NCBI RefSeq assembly: GCF_006547145.1
Contig: NZ_CP041244.1
Coordinates: 7,378,001 to 7,442,000, forward strand
Reading direction: 5' to 3'
DNA length: 64,000 nt
Source of the DNA: Actinomadura sp. WMMA1423
GTDB taxonomy: Bacteria > Actinomycetota > Actinomycetes > Streptosporangiales > Streptosporangiaceae
Below are positions 25,304-32,529 of the stretch, one piece after another. The notes under the pieces are model-generated. The model saw nothing but the letters and a program-made list of their open reading frames with translations. It had not been told where the DNA came from and searched no databases. Each line of letters starts with the position of its first letter. Position 1 is the first letter of the stretch. The translations under genes and the position numbers were made by a program.

Positions 25304-27009
25304 CCACCTCGGCCATCCCCGCCAACTCCCCGGCGGGAACCGGCGAGACCCTGATCCCCGGCGTGCCCGGCCCCGGCGCCCCCGAGCCCGCCGGCCCGCC
25401 CGCGCTGGTCGACCGGCTCAACGGCCTCGACCGGCTCGTCCAGGCGGGCCTCGGACGGCTCGACCAGCCCGTCCTGGACGGCGCCGACGCGCTGCTGCGG
25501 CGTGCCGGGCAGCGGCTGCGGCTGTCGGGGGACCACACCGTCGTCACCCTCGCCGGCGGTACCGGCAGCGGCAAGTCGTCGCTGTTCAACGCCATCTGCG
25601 GGCTCGAGCTCTCGCCGACCGGCATGCGCCGCCCGATGACGTCGCAGGCCCACGCGTGCGTCTGGGGGCTGGACGGCGCGGGCCCCCTGCTCGACTGGCT
25701 CGACGTCGACAAGCGCCACCGCTACGCCCGCGCCAGCGCCCTCGACGAGCGGGCCGACGCCTCCCTGCAGGGCCTCGTCCTGATCGACCTGCCCGACCAC
25801 GACTCCATCCAGGCGATGCACCGCGCCGAGGTCGACCGGTTCGTCACCATCGCCGACCTGCTGGTCTGGGTGGTCGACCCGCAGAAGTACGCCGACGCCG
25901 CCCTGCACCGCAACTACATCGTCCCGTTCGCCCGGCACACCGGCGTCACCCTGATCGTCCTCAACCAGGTCGACCGGCTCGCCCCGCACGAGATCGACGA
26001 CTGCGTCGCCGACCTGCGCCGCCTCCTGGAGGCCGAGGGTCTCGCCGACCCGCGGATCGTCACCACCTCCGCGGTCGCCGAGGACGGCGTGCACGGCTTC
26101 CGCGACACCCTCGTCGACGCCGTCGCCGCCCGCCGCGCCCGCACCGAGCGGCTGTCGGCCGACGTCGACCGGGCCGCCGAGAGCTTCACCGGCTACCGCT
26201 TCGACACCGAGCCGCCCGTCACGGTCGACGACGGGCGCAAGGCCGACCTCATCCAGGCCTTCACCGACGCCGCCGGCGCGCCCGCCGTCGCCGAGGCCAT
26301 GGAGAGCGCCTACGAGCTGCGCGCCGCCGACTTCATCGGCTGGCCCGTCGCCGCCATGATCACCAGGCTCCGCTCGGACCCGCTGCGCCGGATGCGGCTC
26401 ACCGAGCTGCGCGAGGAGCTGCGCAACGCCTTCACCGGCCCGATCGGCGCCCAGCAGGGCGACGTGGACAACGCGCTCCAGGCCGTCACCGAGGGCGTGG
26501 CCGCCGAGCTCCCGCCGCACTGGGGCCGCTCGGTCCGCGCGGCGGCCCGCTCCCACGCCCCCGAGATCCCGGAGGCGCTCGGCGAGTCGCTCAAGGAGGC
26601 CCTGCCGACGTTCAACGTGGTGCCGCGCTGGTGGTGGCTGGTGAAGACCTGGCAGTACTTCCTGATCCTGGTCGCCGCCCTCAGCGTCGTGTGGATCGGC
26701 CTGCTCGTCGCCTACGGCCTGCTCGACCTCGGCGGCGAGGACCCCGACAGCCTCATCGGCCAGGCGGGACTGATCCCCTACGTCGCCATCCTGGCGGTGT
26801 GCACGCTCGGGATGGGCTGGCTCACCGCGTCCGCGTGCCGGAACATGGTCGCGCTGTCGTCCGCCAAACACGGCGAGAAGATGGAGCACCACATGCGCCA
26901 GGGGATCGAGCGCGTCGCCCGCGAGAAGGTGATCGTCCCGATCGAGGACGACCTGGAGGTCTACGCCCGCTTCCGCCGGGACGTCGACGTCGCCCTCGGC
27001 CGCGGCTGA
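25300..27009 (+). CDS. YfjP-type membrane GTPase
   Basis: About 569 residues. The GTPase domain has Walker A AGGTGSGKSSLF near residue 88, switch II LIDLPDHDSIQ, and base-specificity NQVD; two C-terminal membrane helices (about residues 450-475 and 487-505) follow a WWWLVKTW segment. It forms a coupled pair with the preceding GTPase (ATGA overlap), likely acting as a heteromeric complex at the membrane. The gene order resembles actinobacterial loci in which paired GTPases precede an SSB gene. Confidence 0.85.
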   Translation: MTTSAIPANSPAGTGETLIPGVPGPGAPEPAGPPALVDRLNGLDRLVQAGLGRLDQPVLDGADALLRRAGQRLRLSGDHTVVTLAGGTGSGKSSLFNAICGLELSPTGMRRPMTSQAHACVWGLDGAGPLLDWLDVDKRHRYARASALDERADASLQGLVLIDLPDHDSIQAMHRAEVDRFVTIADLLVWVVDPQKYADAALHRNYIVPFARHTGVTLIVLNQVDRLAPHEIDDCVADLRRLLEAEGLADPRIVTTSAVAEDGVHGFRDTLVDAVAARRARTERLSADVDRAAESFTGYRFDTEPPVTVDDGRKADLIQAFTDAAGAPAVAEAMESAYELRAADFIGWPVAAMITRLRSDPLRRMRLTELREELRNAFTGPIGAQQGDVDNALQAVTEGVAAELPPHWGRSVRAAARSHAPEIPEALGESLKEALPTFNVVPRWWWLVKTWQYFLILVAALSVVWIGLLVAYGLLDLGGEDPDSLIGQAGLIPYVAILAVCTLGMGWLTASACRNMVALSSAKHGEKMEHHMRQGIERVAREKVIVPIEDDLEVYARFRRDVDVALGRG

Positions 27010-27010
27010 G

Positions 27011-27019
27011 TTATCCACA
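27011..27019 (+). promoter_or_regulatory. Perfect DnaA box
   Basis: TTATCCACA matches the classical DnaA box exactly. It lies one base after the GTPase stop and 75 bases before the SSB gene. Only one copy is present, so it is not an origin, but DnaA could regulate or be titrated here. Confidence 0.6.
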
Positions 27020-27059
27020 ATTCGGCGACCCCCGGCCCGCTCCACCGCCGCTGCGCCAC

Positions 27060-27084
27060 CGTTGTCCTCGTACGCGAGACAACG
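27060..27084 (+). promoter_or_regulatory. Inverted repeat upstream of the SSB gene
   Basis: CGTTGTC (27060-27066) and GACAACG (27078-27084), 11-base spacer, directly before the ribosome binding site. A repressor site or a translational hairpin is possible. A similar GGTTGTC/GACAACC pair lies before the S37 peptidase gene. Confidence 0.45.
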
Positions 27085-27093
27085 GAGGACGCG

Positions 27094-27561
27094 ATGAACG
27101 AGGCGCACGTCACCATCACCGGCTGGGTAGCGGCCGAGCCCCGCTACGCCGTGACGGCCAACGGCCACCCCTTCCTGTCGCTGCGGGTGGGCTGCACGCC
27201 CCGCCGCTACGACCGGCAGACCGGCCAATGGCAGGACGACGAATCCCTGTACGTCACGGTGAACTGCTGGCGCGGCCTCGCCGACAACGTCAACGCGTCC
27301 GACCTCCAGCGCGGCACCCCGGTCCTGGTCACCGGCCGCCTGCGCATACGCCAGTACGAGCGCGACGACCAGTGGCGCTTCTCCGCCGAGGTCGAGGCCA
27401 CCACCCTGGGCCCCGACCTGACCCGAGGCACGGTCGACTACCGCCCCGCCCAGCGCAGCGGCCCCCTGACGGACGAAGACCGCCAACTGGCCCGAGAAAC
27501 CGCGGACCAATGGGCCCTGACCACCCCTACGGAAGAAGAGGAAGAACCCAAAGCCGCCTAA
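27094..27561 (+). CDS. Single-stranded DNA-binding protein, SsbB-like
   Basis: About 155 residues with one OB-fold (residues 1-110): NEAHVTITGWVAAEPRYAV, LSLRVGCTPRRYD, LYVTVNCWRGLADNV and RGTPVLVTGRLRI. The C terminus is acidic (TEEEEEPKAA) but lacks the DDDIPF-type tip of the replicative SSB, as in the SsbB paralogue used in Streptomyces sporulation. The ATG at 27094 has GGAGG upstream. The last 30 codons use more A-ending codons than the rest of the gene, next to a long repeat field. Confidence 0.85.
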   Translation: MNEAHVTITGWVAAEPRYAVTANGHPFLSLRVGCTPRRYDRQTGQWQDDESLYVTVNCWRGLADNVNASDLQRGTPVLVTGRLRIRQYERDDQWRFSAEVEATTLGPDLTRGTVDYRPAQRSGPLTDEDRQLARETADQWALTTPTEEEEEPKAA

Positions 27562-28217
27562 TCCGCATCCCCCCACCGCCCCTGCCCCTCAATCCCGGCC
27601 GCCAACGGCCCACCCACCCGGCCCCAGACCGACCTGCCAGACGCGCCCTGCGAGCCCGACCACCAGATCCAGCCACCGGCCCGGCCCCCAGCGCCCGGCC
27701 ACCAGGTCCCGGGGCGACCTGCCAGGCGCGCGCCCTGCAGGCCCGACCGACCGCCAGGTCCAGCCACCAGCTCGGCCACAAGCTCGAATTCTCAGGTCCG
27801 GTCGCTAGGCCCCGTGGCCGAGCCGGGCCACCGGACGGGGTAGCCGGGCCGACCTGCCAGGCGCGCGCCCTGCGGACCTGACCGCCAGGTTCAGTCGCCA
27901 GCTCGGGCCATAGGGCCCGATCACCAGGTTCGGTCGCCAGGTTCGGTCGGCGAGTCGGGCCACCGGGTGTAACTGCCAGGTTCGGTGCCAGGCCGAAGGC
28001 CAGGTTCGGTCGGCAGGTCGGGTGTCGCATCGTGGGCCGGGGGCGGCGGTCAGGCCGGGTGTGGCATCGAGGGGCCAGGTTCGGCCGTCAGGTCGGGTGC
28101 CAGGGCCACGGGCCGGGTTCGGCCGTCAGTCTGGGTGGTGAGCACAGCGGCCAGGTTCGGCCGTTGGTTCGGTCGACGAGGTCGGTCGGCGGGTTCGGCT
28201 GCCATGAGGTCGCCGGG
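27562..28217. repeat. Degenerate intergenic repeat field
   Basis: No gene is evident. GACCTGCCAG recurs at 27631, 27714 and 27851, twice followed by GCGCGCGCCCTGC, and CCAGGTTCGG recurs at least six times between about 27920 and 28165. Units are about 85-135 bases and imperfect. The plus strand shifts from C-rich (27562-27900) to G-rich (after 28000). Spacing is irregular and spacers are not unique, so this is not a CRISPR array. Confidence 0.65.
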
Positions 28218-28254
28218 CCTGCCCGGCCACGGAAGAGGTCCGTGGCCGGGCAGG
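28218..28254. terminator. Perfect 15-bp hairpin beyond the repeat field
   Basis: Arms 28218-28232 and 28240-28254 pair perfectly (left arm CCTGCCCGGCCACGG) with a seven-base loop. It is 650 bases after the nearest same-strand stop, so it may end a long 3' untranslated region or an unannotated RNA spanning the repeats, or work in reverse. Confidence 0.65.
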
Positions 28255-28474
28255 GGGCGGCCTTGAGATGCCTGGGGGGAGTGGTGGGGGCGTGGAGTGG
28301 TGAGTCTGGGCGCCCCCGTGTCGTCGGTGCCTTATGGCAGGTCAGATCCAGGAAACGCCGCGCATGGTGGTCCCCCTCAGGAAGTGCCGGGCCTCGTGAG
28401 AAATCGGGCCCGGGCGCCGGTGATCAGAACGGTCACCCGCATGGGCGTTCCCGAACGTACCTGTTTCACGCCCG

Positions 28475-28512
28475 TTCCGCACACGTTGCAACTATCGTAT
28501 TACACAACGTGA
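28475..28512 (+). promoter_or_regulatory. Diguanylate cyclase promoter with BldD-type box
   Basis: TTCCGC (28475-28480) and TATTAC (28498-28503) are 17 bases apart. TTACACAACGTGA (28500-28512) fits the BldD consensus TnACnCWGnGTnA with one mismatch and overlaps the -10. CACGTTG (28482-28488) and CAACGTG (28505-28511) form a wider inverted repeat. BldD, activated by cyclic di-GMP, represses cyclase genes in Streptomyces. Confidence 0.65.
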
Positions 28513-28530
28513 TGGGCGTAAGGGGGAAGG

Positions 28531-29820
28531 ATGACGGCAGTGCAGTCGTCCGCCGAGGACCGTGGTGGGGAGCTGGCCCGCAGGCCGAGGCGCAGGGCGC
28601 GACCTGGGCGTCCGTCCCTGCTCGTTGTCTACGTACCGGTGGTCGTCGCCGTCCATCTGGGGCTGACCGTCGCGGGGCTGTTTGAGACCCCGTTCCGGGG
28701 CGACGATCTGATGACCTTCGCGGCCCTGCTGGCGTGCGGCGCCGTGTGCATCGAGGCGACGCGCAGGCTGGGCATGCCGGCGGGCGTCGCGCGCGACCTG
28801 CTGTCGGCCTGGTGGCTGCCGGTCGCGCTACTACTGCCGCCGGTGTACGCGCTGCTGATACCGGTGCCGCTGCAGGCGCTCCTGCAGTTCCGCGTCCGCC
28901 GGACGCTGATCTACAGGCGTGCGCTCGTGGCCGCGGCACACGGGATCGCCGGGGCGTGCGCGTCGGTGGTGTTCCACCTCGTGGTGGCCGATCCGCTGCA
29001 GGGAGCGCCGCAATGGGTCGTAGACGCCTACCCGGGCATCCCGGCGGCCGTCGGCTGCGCGGCGCTGTTCACGGTGGTGAACACGGCGATCGTCGCGGTC
29101 GCCGCGCACGCCGCCGACCCCGAGAGCCGCTGGCGGGACGTCCTGTGGACGCGTGAGAGCCTCCTGCTCGACGTGGTGGAGCTCTGCGTCGGCATCCTCG
29201 TGGCGATCACGAGCGCGCTTTCGCTGGGCCTGCTGCTGCTCGCCCTGCCGCCGGTGATGCTCCTGCAGCGCAGCCTGATGCACCAGCAGCTCCAGGCCGC
29301 CGCGCGCACCGACGCCAAGACGGGCCTGCTGAACGCCGCCGCGTGGCAGCGCGAGGCCGACACCGAACTGTCCAGGGCCCTGCGCACCCACGACGCCGTC
29401 GCGCTCCTGCTGATCGACATCGACCACTTCAAGCGGGTCAACGACACTCACGGCCACCTGGTCGGAGACCAGGTACTGGTAGGCGTCGCCAGCACCCTGT
29501 GCCACCAGCTCCGCGACTACGACGTGGTGGGCCGGTTCGGCGGCGAGGAGTTCGTCGTCCTGCTGCCGGGCGCCGACACCGTGGAGGCCTGCCGCGTGGC
29601 CGAACGCCTCCGCGGACGGGTGCGCCGCCTGGCCGTCCCCGCCGAGGAGGGGACCGTCACGGTCACGGTCTCCGTGGGCGTTTCGCTGTTCCGCACCCAC
29701 GGCCAGGACCTCCTGGAACTGCTGGCGGCGGCCGACCTGGCCCTCTACCGAGCCAAGTCCTCGGGCCGCGACCGCGTATGCCTCCCCGCTCTGGAGGGCC
29801 CCAAGCCCTCCGACAATTGA
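28531..29820 (+). CDS. Membrane-bound diguanylate cyclase
   Basis: About 429 residues. The N-terminal half has six to eight hydrophobic helices (residues 28-260), a MASE-like sensor of unknown ligand. The C-terminal GGDEF domain carries the active site GGEEF at about residues 336-340, and the inhibitory I-site RDYD lies five residues before it, so product feedback is expected. TGLLNAAAWQRE and IDIDHFKRVND are also typical. It makes cyclic di-GMP from two GTP. The ATG at 28531 follows AGGGGGAAGG. It is a single gene isolated by repeat fields on both sides. Confidence 0.92.
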   Translation: MTAVQSSAEDRGGELARRPRRRARPGRPSLLVVYVPVVVAVHLGLTVAGLFETPFRGDDLMTFAALLACGAVCIEATRRLGMPAGVARDLLSAWWLPVALLLPPVYALLIPVPLQALLQFRVRRTLIYRRALVAAAHGIAGACASVVFHLVVADPLQGAPQWVVDAYPGIPAAVGCAALFTVVNTAIVAVAAHAADPESRWRDVLWTRESLLLDVVELCVGILVAITSALSLGLLLLALPPVMLLQRSLMHQQLQAAARTDAKTGLLNAAAWQREADTELSRALRTHDAVALLLIDIDHFKRVNDTHGHLVGDQVLVGVASTLCHQLRDYDVVGRFGGEEFVVLLPGADTVEACRVAERLRGRVRRLAVPAEEGTVTVTVSVGVSLFRTHGQDLLELLAAADLALYRAKSSGRDRVCLPALEGPKPSDN

Positions 29821-29859
29821 CCGCGCCGGCAGCCCCTCCCCGGGGGTGCTGCGCACAGG

Positions 29860-30400
29860 ACGACCGAGCGGTCCGCCGGCCAAGGCCGCGCCAACGCTCC
29901 CAGGTGGCCGTGCGGCGCACGGGGCGTCCCGAGCGGGTCATGGAGTTTTGACGGGTCGCGAAGCCGGGCTGGCCCTCGCTGGCGGGGTGGTGTGGGCGGA
30001 GGTGATCCGAGCGGCGCGCCGGTCTGGGCTGTGTCGGGGCAACCCTGGTGGTTGTGCGGCGCTCTGGGCGTCCTGAGCGGGTCGAGGGGTGTTGCCGGGT
30101 CGAAGCCGGGGGCGGGCGGGCCTCGCTGGTGAGGTGATCCGAGCGGTCCGCTGGCCAAGGCTGTGTCAGGGCTCCCTGGTGGCTGTGCGGCGCTCTGGGC
30201 GTCCTGAGCGGGTCGGGGGGTGTTGCCGGGTCGAAGCCGGGGCCGAACCTCGCTGGTGGGGTGCTGTGGACGGGACGCCCCGAGCGGCTCGCTGGCCAAG
30301 GGTTCTCTGGTGGCTGGAGGTGCGCGGGGGCGGCTTGAGCCGGTCGGGAGGGCCTTGAGGGGGCGTGATGCCGAGGCCGGATCTTGCTGGCCGGATTTTG
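29860..30400 (+). repeat. Imperfect 132-143 bp tandem repeat
   Basis: Four imperfect units start with GAGCGG at about 29866, 30009, 30141 and 30282. Shared blocks include GCTGGCCAAGG, GTGCGGCGCTCTGGGCGTCC, GAGCGGGTCG, TGTTGCCGGGTCGAAGCCGG and CCTCGCTGGTG. The third unit is the best preserved. There is no protein-like reading frame kept across the copies. Confidence 0.75.
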
Positions 30401-30702
30401 TTGGTGGGGTGTTACGGGTGGGGTGATTTGAGTCGGGCTCGGGGGTGGGCTGTGGTGCGGGGACGTGGGGGTGGGCGGCCTACGGGGTTGGGTCTCGGGG
30501 GCTTGGGCGTCCAACCGGTTGATGGCTGGGTGGGTAGGGCGGGGTTGGTGGTCCGGCGGCGGGGGGCGGGGCGCGGAGGTGGTTGGTGGTGGGGGTGTTG
30601 TGGGGGGCTCGGAGGCGTGTGGGGTGCGGGGTGAGGTGTGTTGGGGGGTGAGTGGGGGCGCGGCGCGATAAAGAGGTTCCAGGACCCCCTAGTCTTGACG
30701 GC
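30401..30702 (+). other. G/T-rich intergenic tract before the ABC-F gene
   Basis: The plus strand is dominated by G and T with many runs of four to seven G, so several G-quadruplexes could form on this strand. No gene is seen. It ends at the leaderless promoter of the ABC-F gene, for which TAGTCT at 30690-30695 is the -10. Confidence 0.6.
30690..30695 (+). promoter_or_regulatory. -10 element of leaderless ABC-F gene
   Basis: TAGTCT ends seven bases before the ATG at 30703, so transcription should begin at or next to the start codon. No Shine-Dalgarno precedes the ATG, which supports a leaderless mRNA. Confidence 0.55.
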
Positions 30703-32367
30703 ATGGCCGAGTACATCTACACGATGCAGCGTGTGCGCAAGGCACATGGCGACAAGGTCGTCCTCGACGACGTCACCCTGCATTTCCTTCCGGGCGCGAA
30801 GATCGGCGTCCTGGGGCCCAACGGCACCGGTAAGTCGACGCTGCTGCGGATGATGGCCGGTCTGGAACAGCCCTCGAACGGCGACGCGCGCCTCATGCCC
30901 GGGTTCTCCGTCGGCATGTTGCAGCAGGAGCCTCCGCTGAACGAGGAGAAGGACGTCCTCGGGAACGTCCAGGAGGGCGTCGCCGAGACCAAGGCGATGC
31001 TCGACCGGTTCAACGAGATCGCCGAGAAGATGGCGACGGACTACTCCGACGAGCTGATGGAGGAGATGGGCAAGCTGCAGGAGCAGCTCGACCATCGCAA
31101 CGCTTGGGACCTCGACAGCCAGCTCGACCAGGCGATGGACGCGCTGCGCTGCCCGCCCGGCGACGCCGAGGTGTCGAAGCTGTCGGGTGGTGAGCGCCGG
31201 CGCGTCGCGCTGTGCAAGCTGCTGCTGGAGGCGCCCGACCTGCTGCTGCTGGACGAGCCCACCAACCACCTGGACGCCGAGAGCGTCCAGTGGCTGGAGC
31301 AGTTCCTCGCCAAGTACGAGGGCACCGTCCTGGCCGTCACCCACGACCGGTACTTCCTCGACAACGTGGCCACCTGGATCCTGGAGCTGGACCGGGGCCG
31401 CTGCTACCCCTACGAGGGCAACTACTCCGTCTACCTGGAGAAGAAGGCCGACCGGCTCAAGGTCGAGGGCAACAAGGACGCCAAGCGCAAGAAGCGCCTC
31501 CAGGACGAGCTGGAGTGGGTCCGGTCGAACCCCAAGGCCCGGCAGACCAAGAGCAAGGCGCGCCTCGAGCGGTACGAGGAGATGGCCGCCGAGGCCGCCA
31601 AGCACCGCAAGCTGGACTTCGAGGAGATCCAGATCCCGCCGGGCCCCCGGCTCGGGCAGACGGTGATCGTCGCCGACAAGCTGACCAAGGGCTTCGACGA
31701 CCGGCTGCTGATGGACGACCTGACGTTCAACCTGCCGCCGAACGGCATCGTCGGCGTCATCGGCCCGAACGGCGTCGGCAAGACCACGCTGTTCCGGATG
31801 ATCGTCGGGGAGGAGCAGCCGGACGCGGGCGACCTGCGGGTCGGCGAGACCGTCAAGATCGCCTACGTCGACCAGGGCCGCGGCGGCATCGACCCGAAGA
31901 AGACGGTGTGGGAGGTCGTCTCGGACGGCCTGGACCACATCAACGTCGGCCAGGTCGAGATGCCGTCCCGCGCGTACGTCGCTGCGTTCGGGTTCAAGGG
32001 CCCCGACCAGCAGAAGCCCGCCGGCGTCCTGTCCGGCGGCGAGCGCAACCGCCTCAACCTGGCGCTGACCCTCAAGCAGGGCGGCAACGTCCTGCTGCTG
32101 GACGAGCCGACCAACGACCTGGACACCGAGACCCTGTCCAGCCTGGAGAACGCCCTCCTGGAGTTCCCCGGGTGCGCCGTGATCACCTCGCACGACCGGT
32201 GGTTCCTCGACCGCATCGCCACGCACATCCTCGCGTGGGAAGAGGGCTCGAACTGGTTCTGGTTCGAGGGCAACTTCGCCGACTACGAGAAGAACAAGAT
32301 CGAGCGGCTGGGCGCCGACGCCGCCCGCCCGCACCGGGTCACGCACCGCAAGCTGACCCGCGACTGA
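30703..32367 (+). CDS. ettA: Energy-dependent translational throttle EttA-like ABC-F protein
   Basis: About 554 residues with two ABC domains and no membrane segments. Walker A motifs are GPNGTGKST (near residue 39) and GPNGVGKTT (near 354), and signatures are LSGGERRRV and LSGGERNRL. The arm insertion and the KARQTKSKARLERYEEM linker are characteristic of EttA, which binds the ribosomal E site and gates entry into elongation according to ATP/ADP. The leaderless ATG at 30703 is supported by the promoter position. A 17-bp hairpin ends the transcript. Confidence 0.92.
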   Translation: MAEYIYTMQRVRKAHGDKVVLDDVTLHFLPGAKIGVLGPNGTGKSTLLRMMAGLEQPSNGDARLMPGFSVGMLQQEPPLNEEKDVLGNVQEGVAETKAMLDRFNEIAEKMATDYSDELMEEMGKLQEQLDHRNAWDLDSQLDQAMDALRCPPGDAEVSKLSGGERRRVALCKLLLEAPDLLLLDEPTNHLDAESVQWLEQFLAKYEGTVLAVTHDRYFLDNVATWILELDRGRCYPYEGNYSVYLEKKADRLKVEGNKDAKRKKRLQDELEWVRSNPKARQTKSKARLERYEEMAAEAAKHRKLDFEEIQIPPGPRLGQTVIVADKLTKGFDDRLLMDDLTFNLPPNGIVGVIGPNGVGKTTLFRMIVGEEQPDAGDLRVGETVKIAYVDQGRGGIDPKKTVWEVVSDGLDHINVGQVEMPSRAYVAAFGFKGPDQQKPAGVLSGGERNRLNLALTLKQGGNVLLLDEPTNDLDTETLSSLENALLEFPGCAVITSHDRWFLDRIATHILAWEEGSNWFWFEGNFADYEKNKIERLGADAARPHRVTHRKLTRD

Positions 32368-32379
32368 CCCCGTCGCCAC

Positions 32380-32415
32380 CGGACGGCCGCGCGATCACGA
32401 TCGCGCGGCCGTCCG
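32380..32415 (+). terminator. 17-bp perfect hairpin terminator
   Basis: Perfect 17-base arms (32380-32396 and 32399-32415, left arm CGGACGGCCGCGCGATC) around AC, starting 13 bases after the ABC-F stop. No T-run follows. Confidence 0.8.
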
Positions 32416-32433
32416 CGTTATCGATACTCGTGA

Positions 32434-32449
32434 CGCATCGAACGATGCG
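32434..32449 (+). promoter_or_regulatory. Palindromic operator of the glucarate operon
   Basis: CGCATCG (32434-32440), AA, CGATGCG (32443-32449). It is 81 bases upstream of the dehydrogenase start. GTTATCGATAC and GGTATCGATC flank it at about 32417-32427 and 32466-32475. A GntR-, IclR- or LacI-type regulator is likely; no gene for one is adjacent. Confidence 0.5.
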
Positions 32450-32529
32450 CTTTTCGTGTTGGACAGGTATCGATCGCGTCTCCTATCGTCCGGGTTCAGG
32501 CACTCCGCCGGACCTGGGAGGACGGGATC

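Noticed and set aside
27562..28217. CRISPR array
   Set aside because: The repeats differ in length and sequence, spacing is irregular, spacers are not unique, and no cas gene is present.
30412..32379. Long minus-strand frame over the ABC-F gene and the G/T-rich tract
   Set aside because: It is Leu/Val/Asp/Gly-rich shadow sequence of the EttA gene and continues into a Pro/Thr-rich translation of the G/T tract; no start signal or domain.
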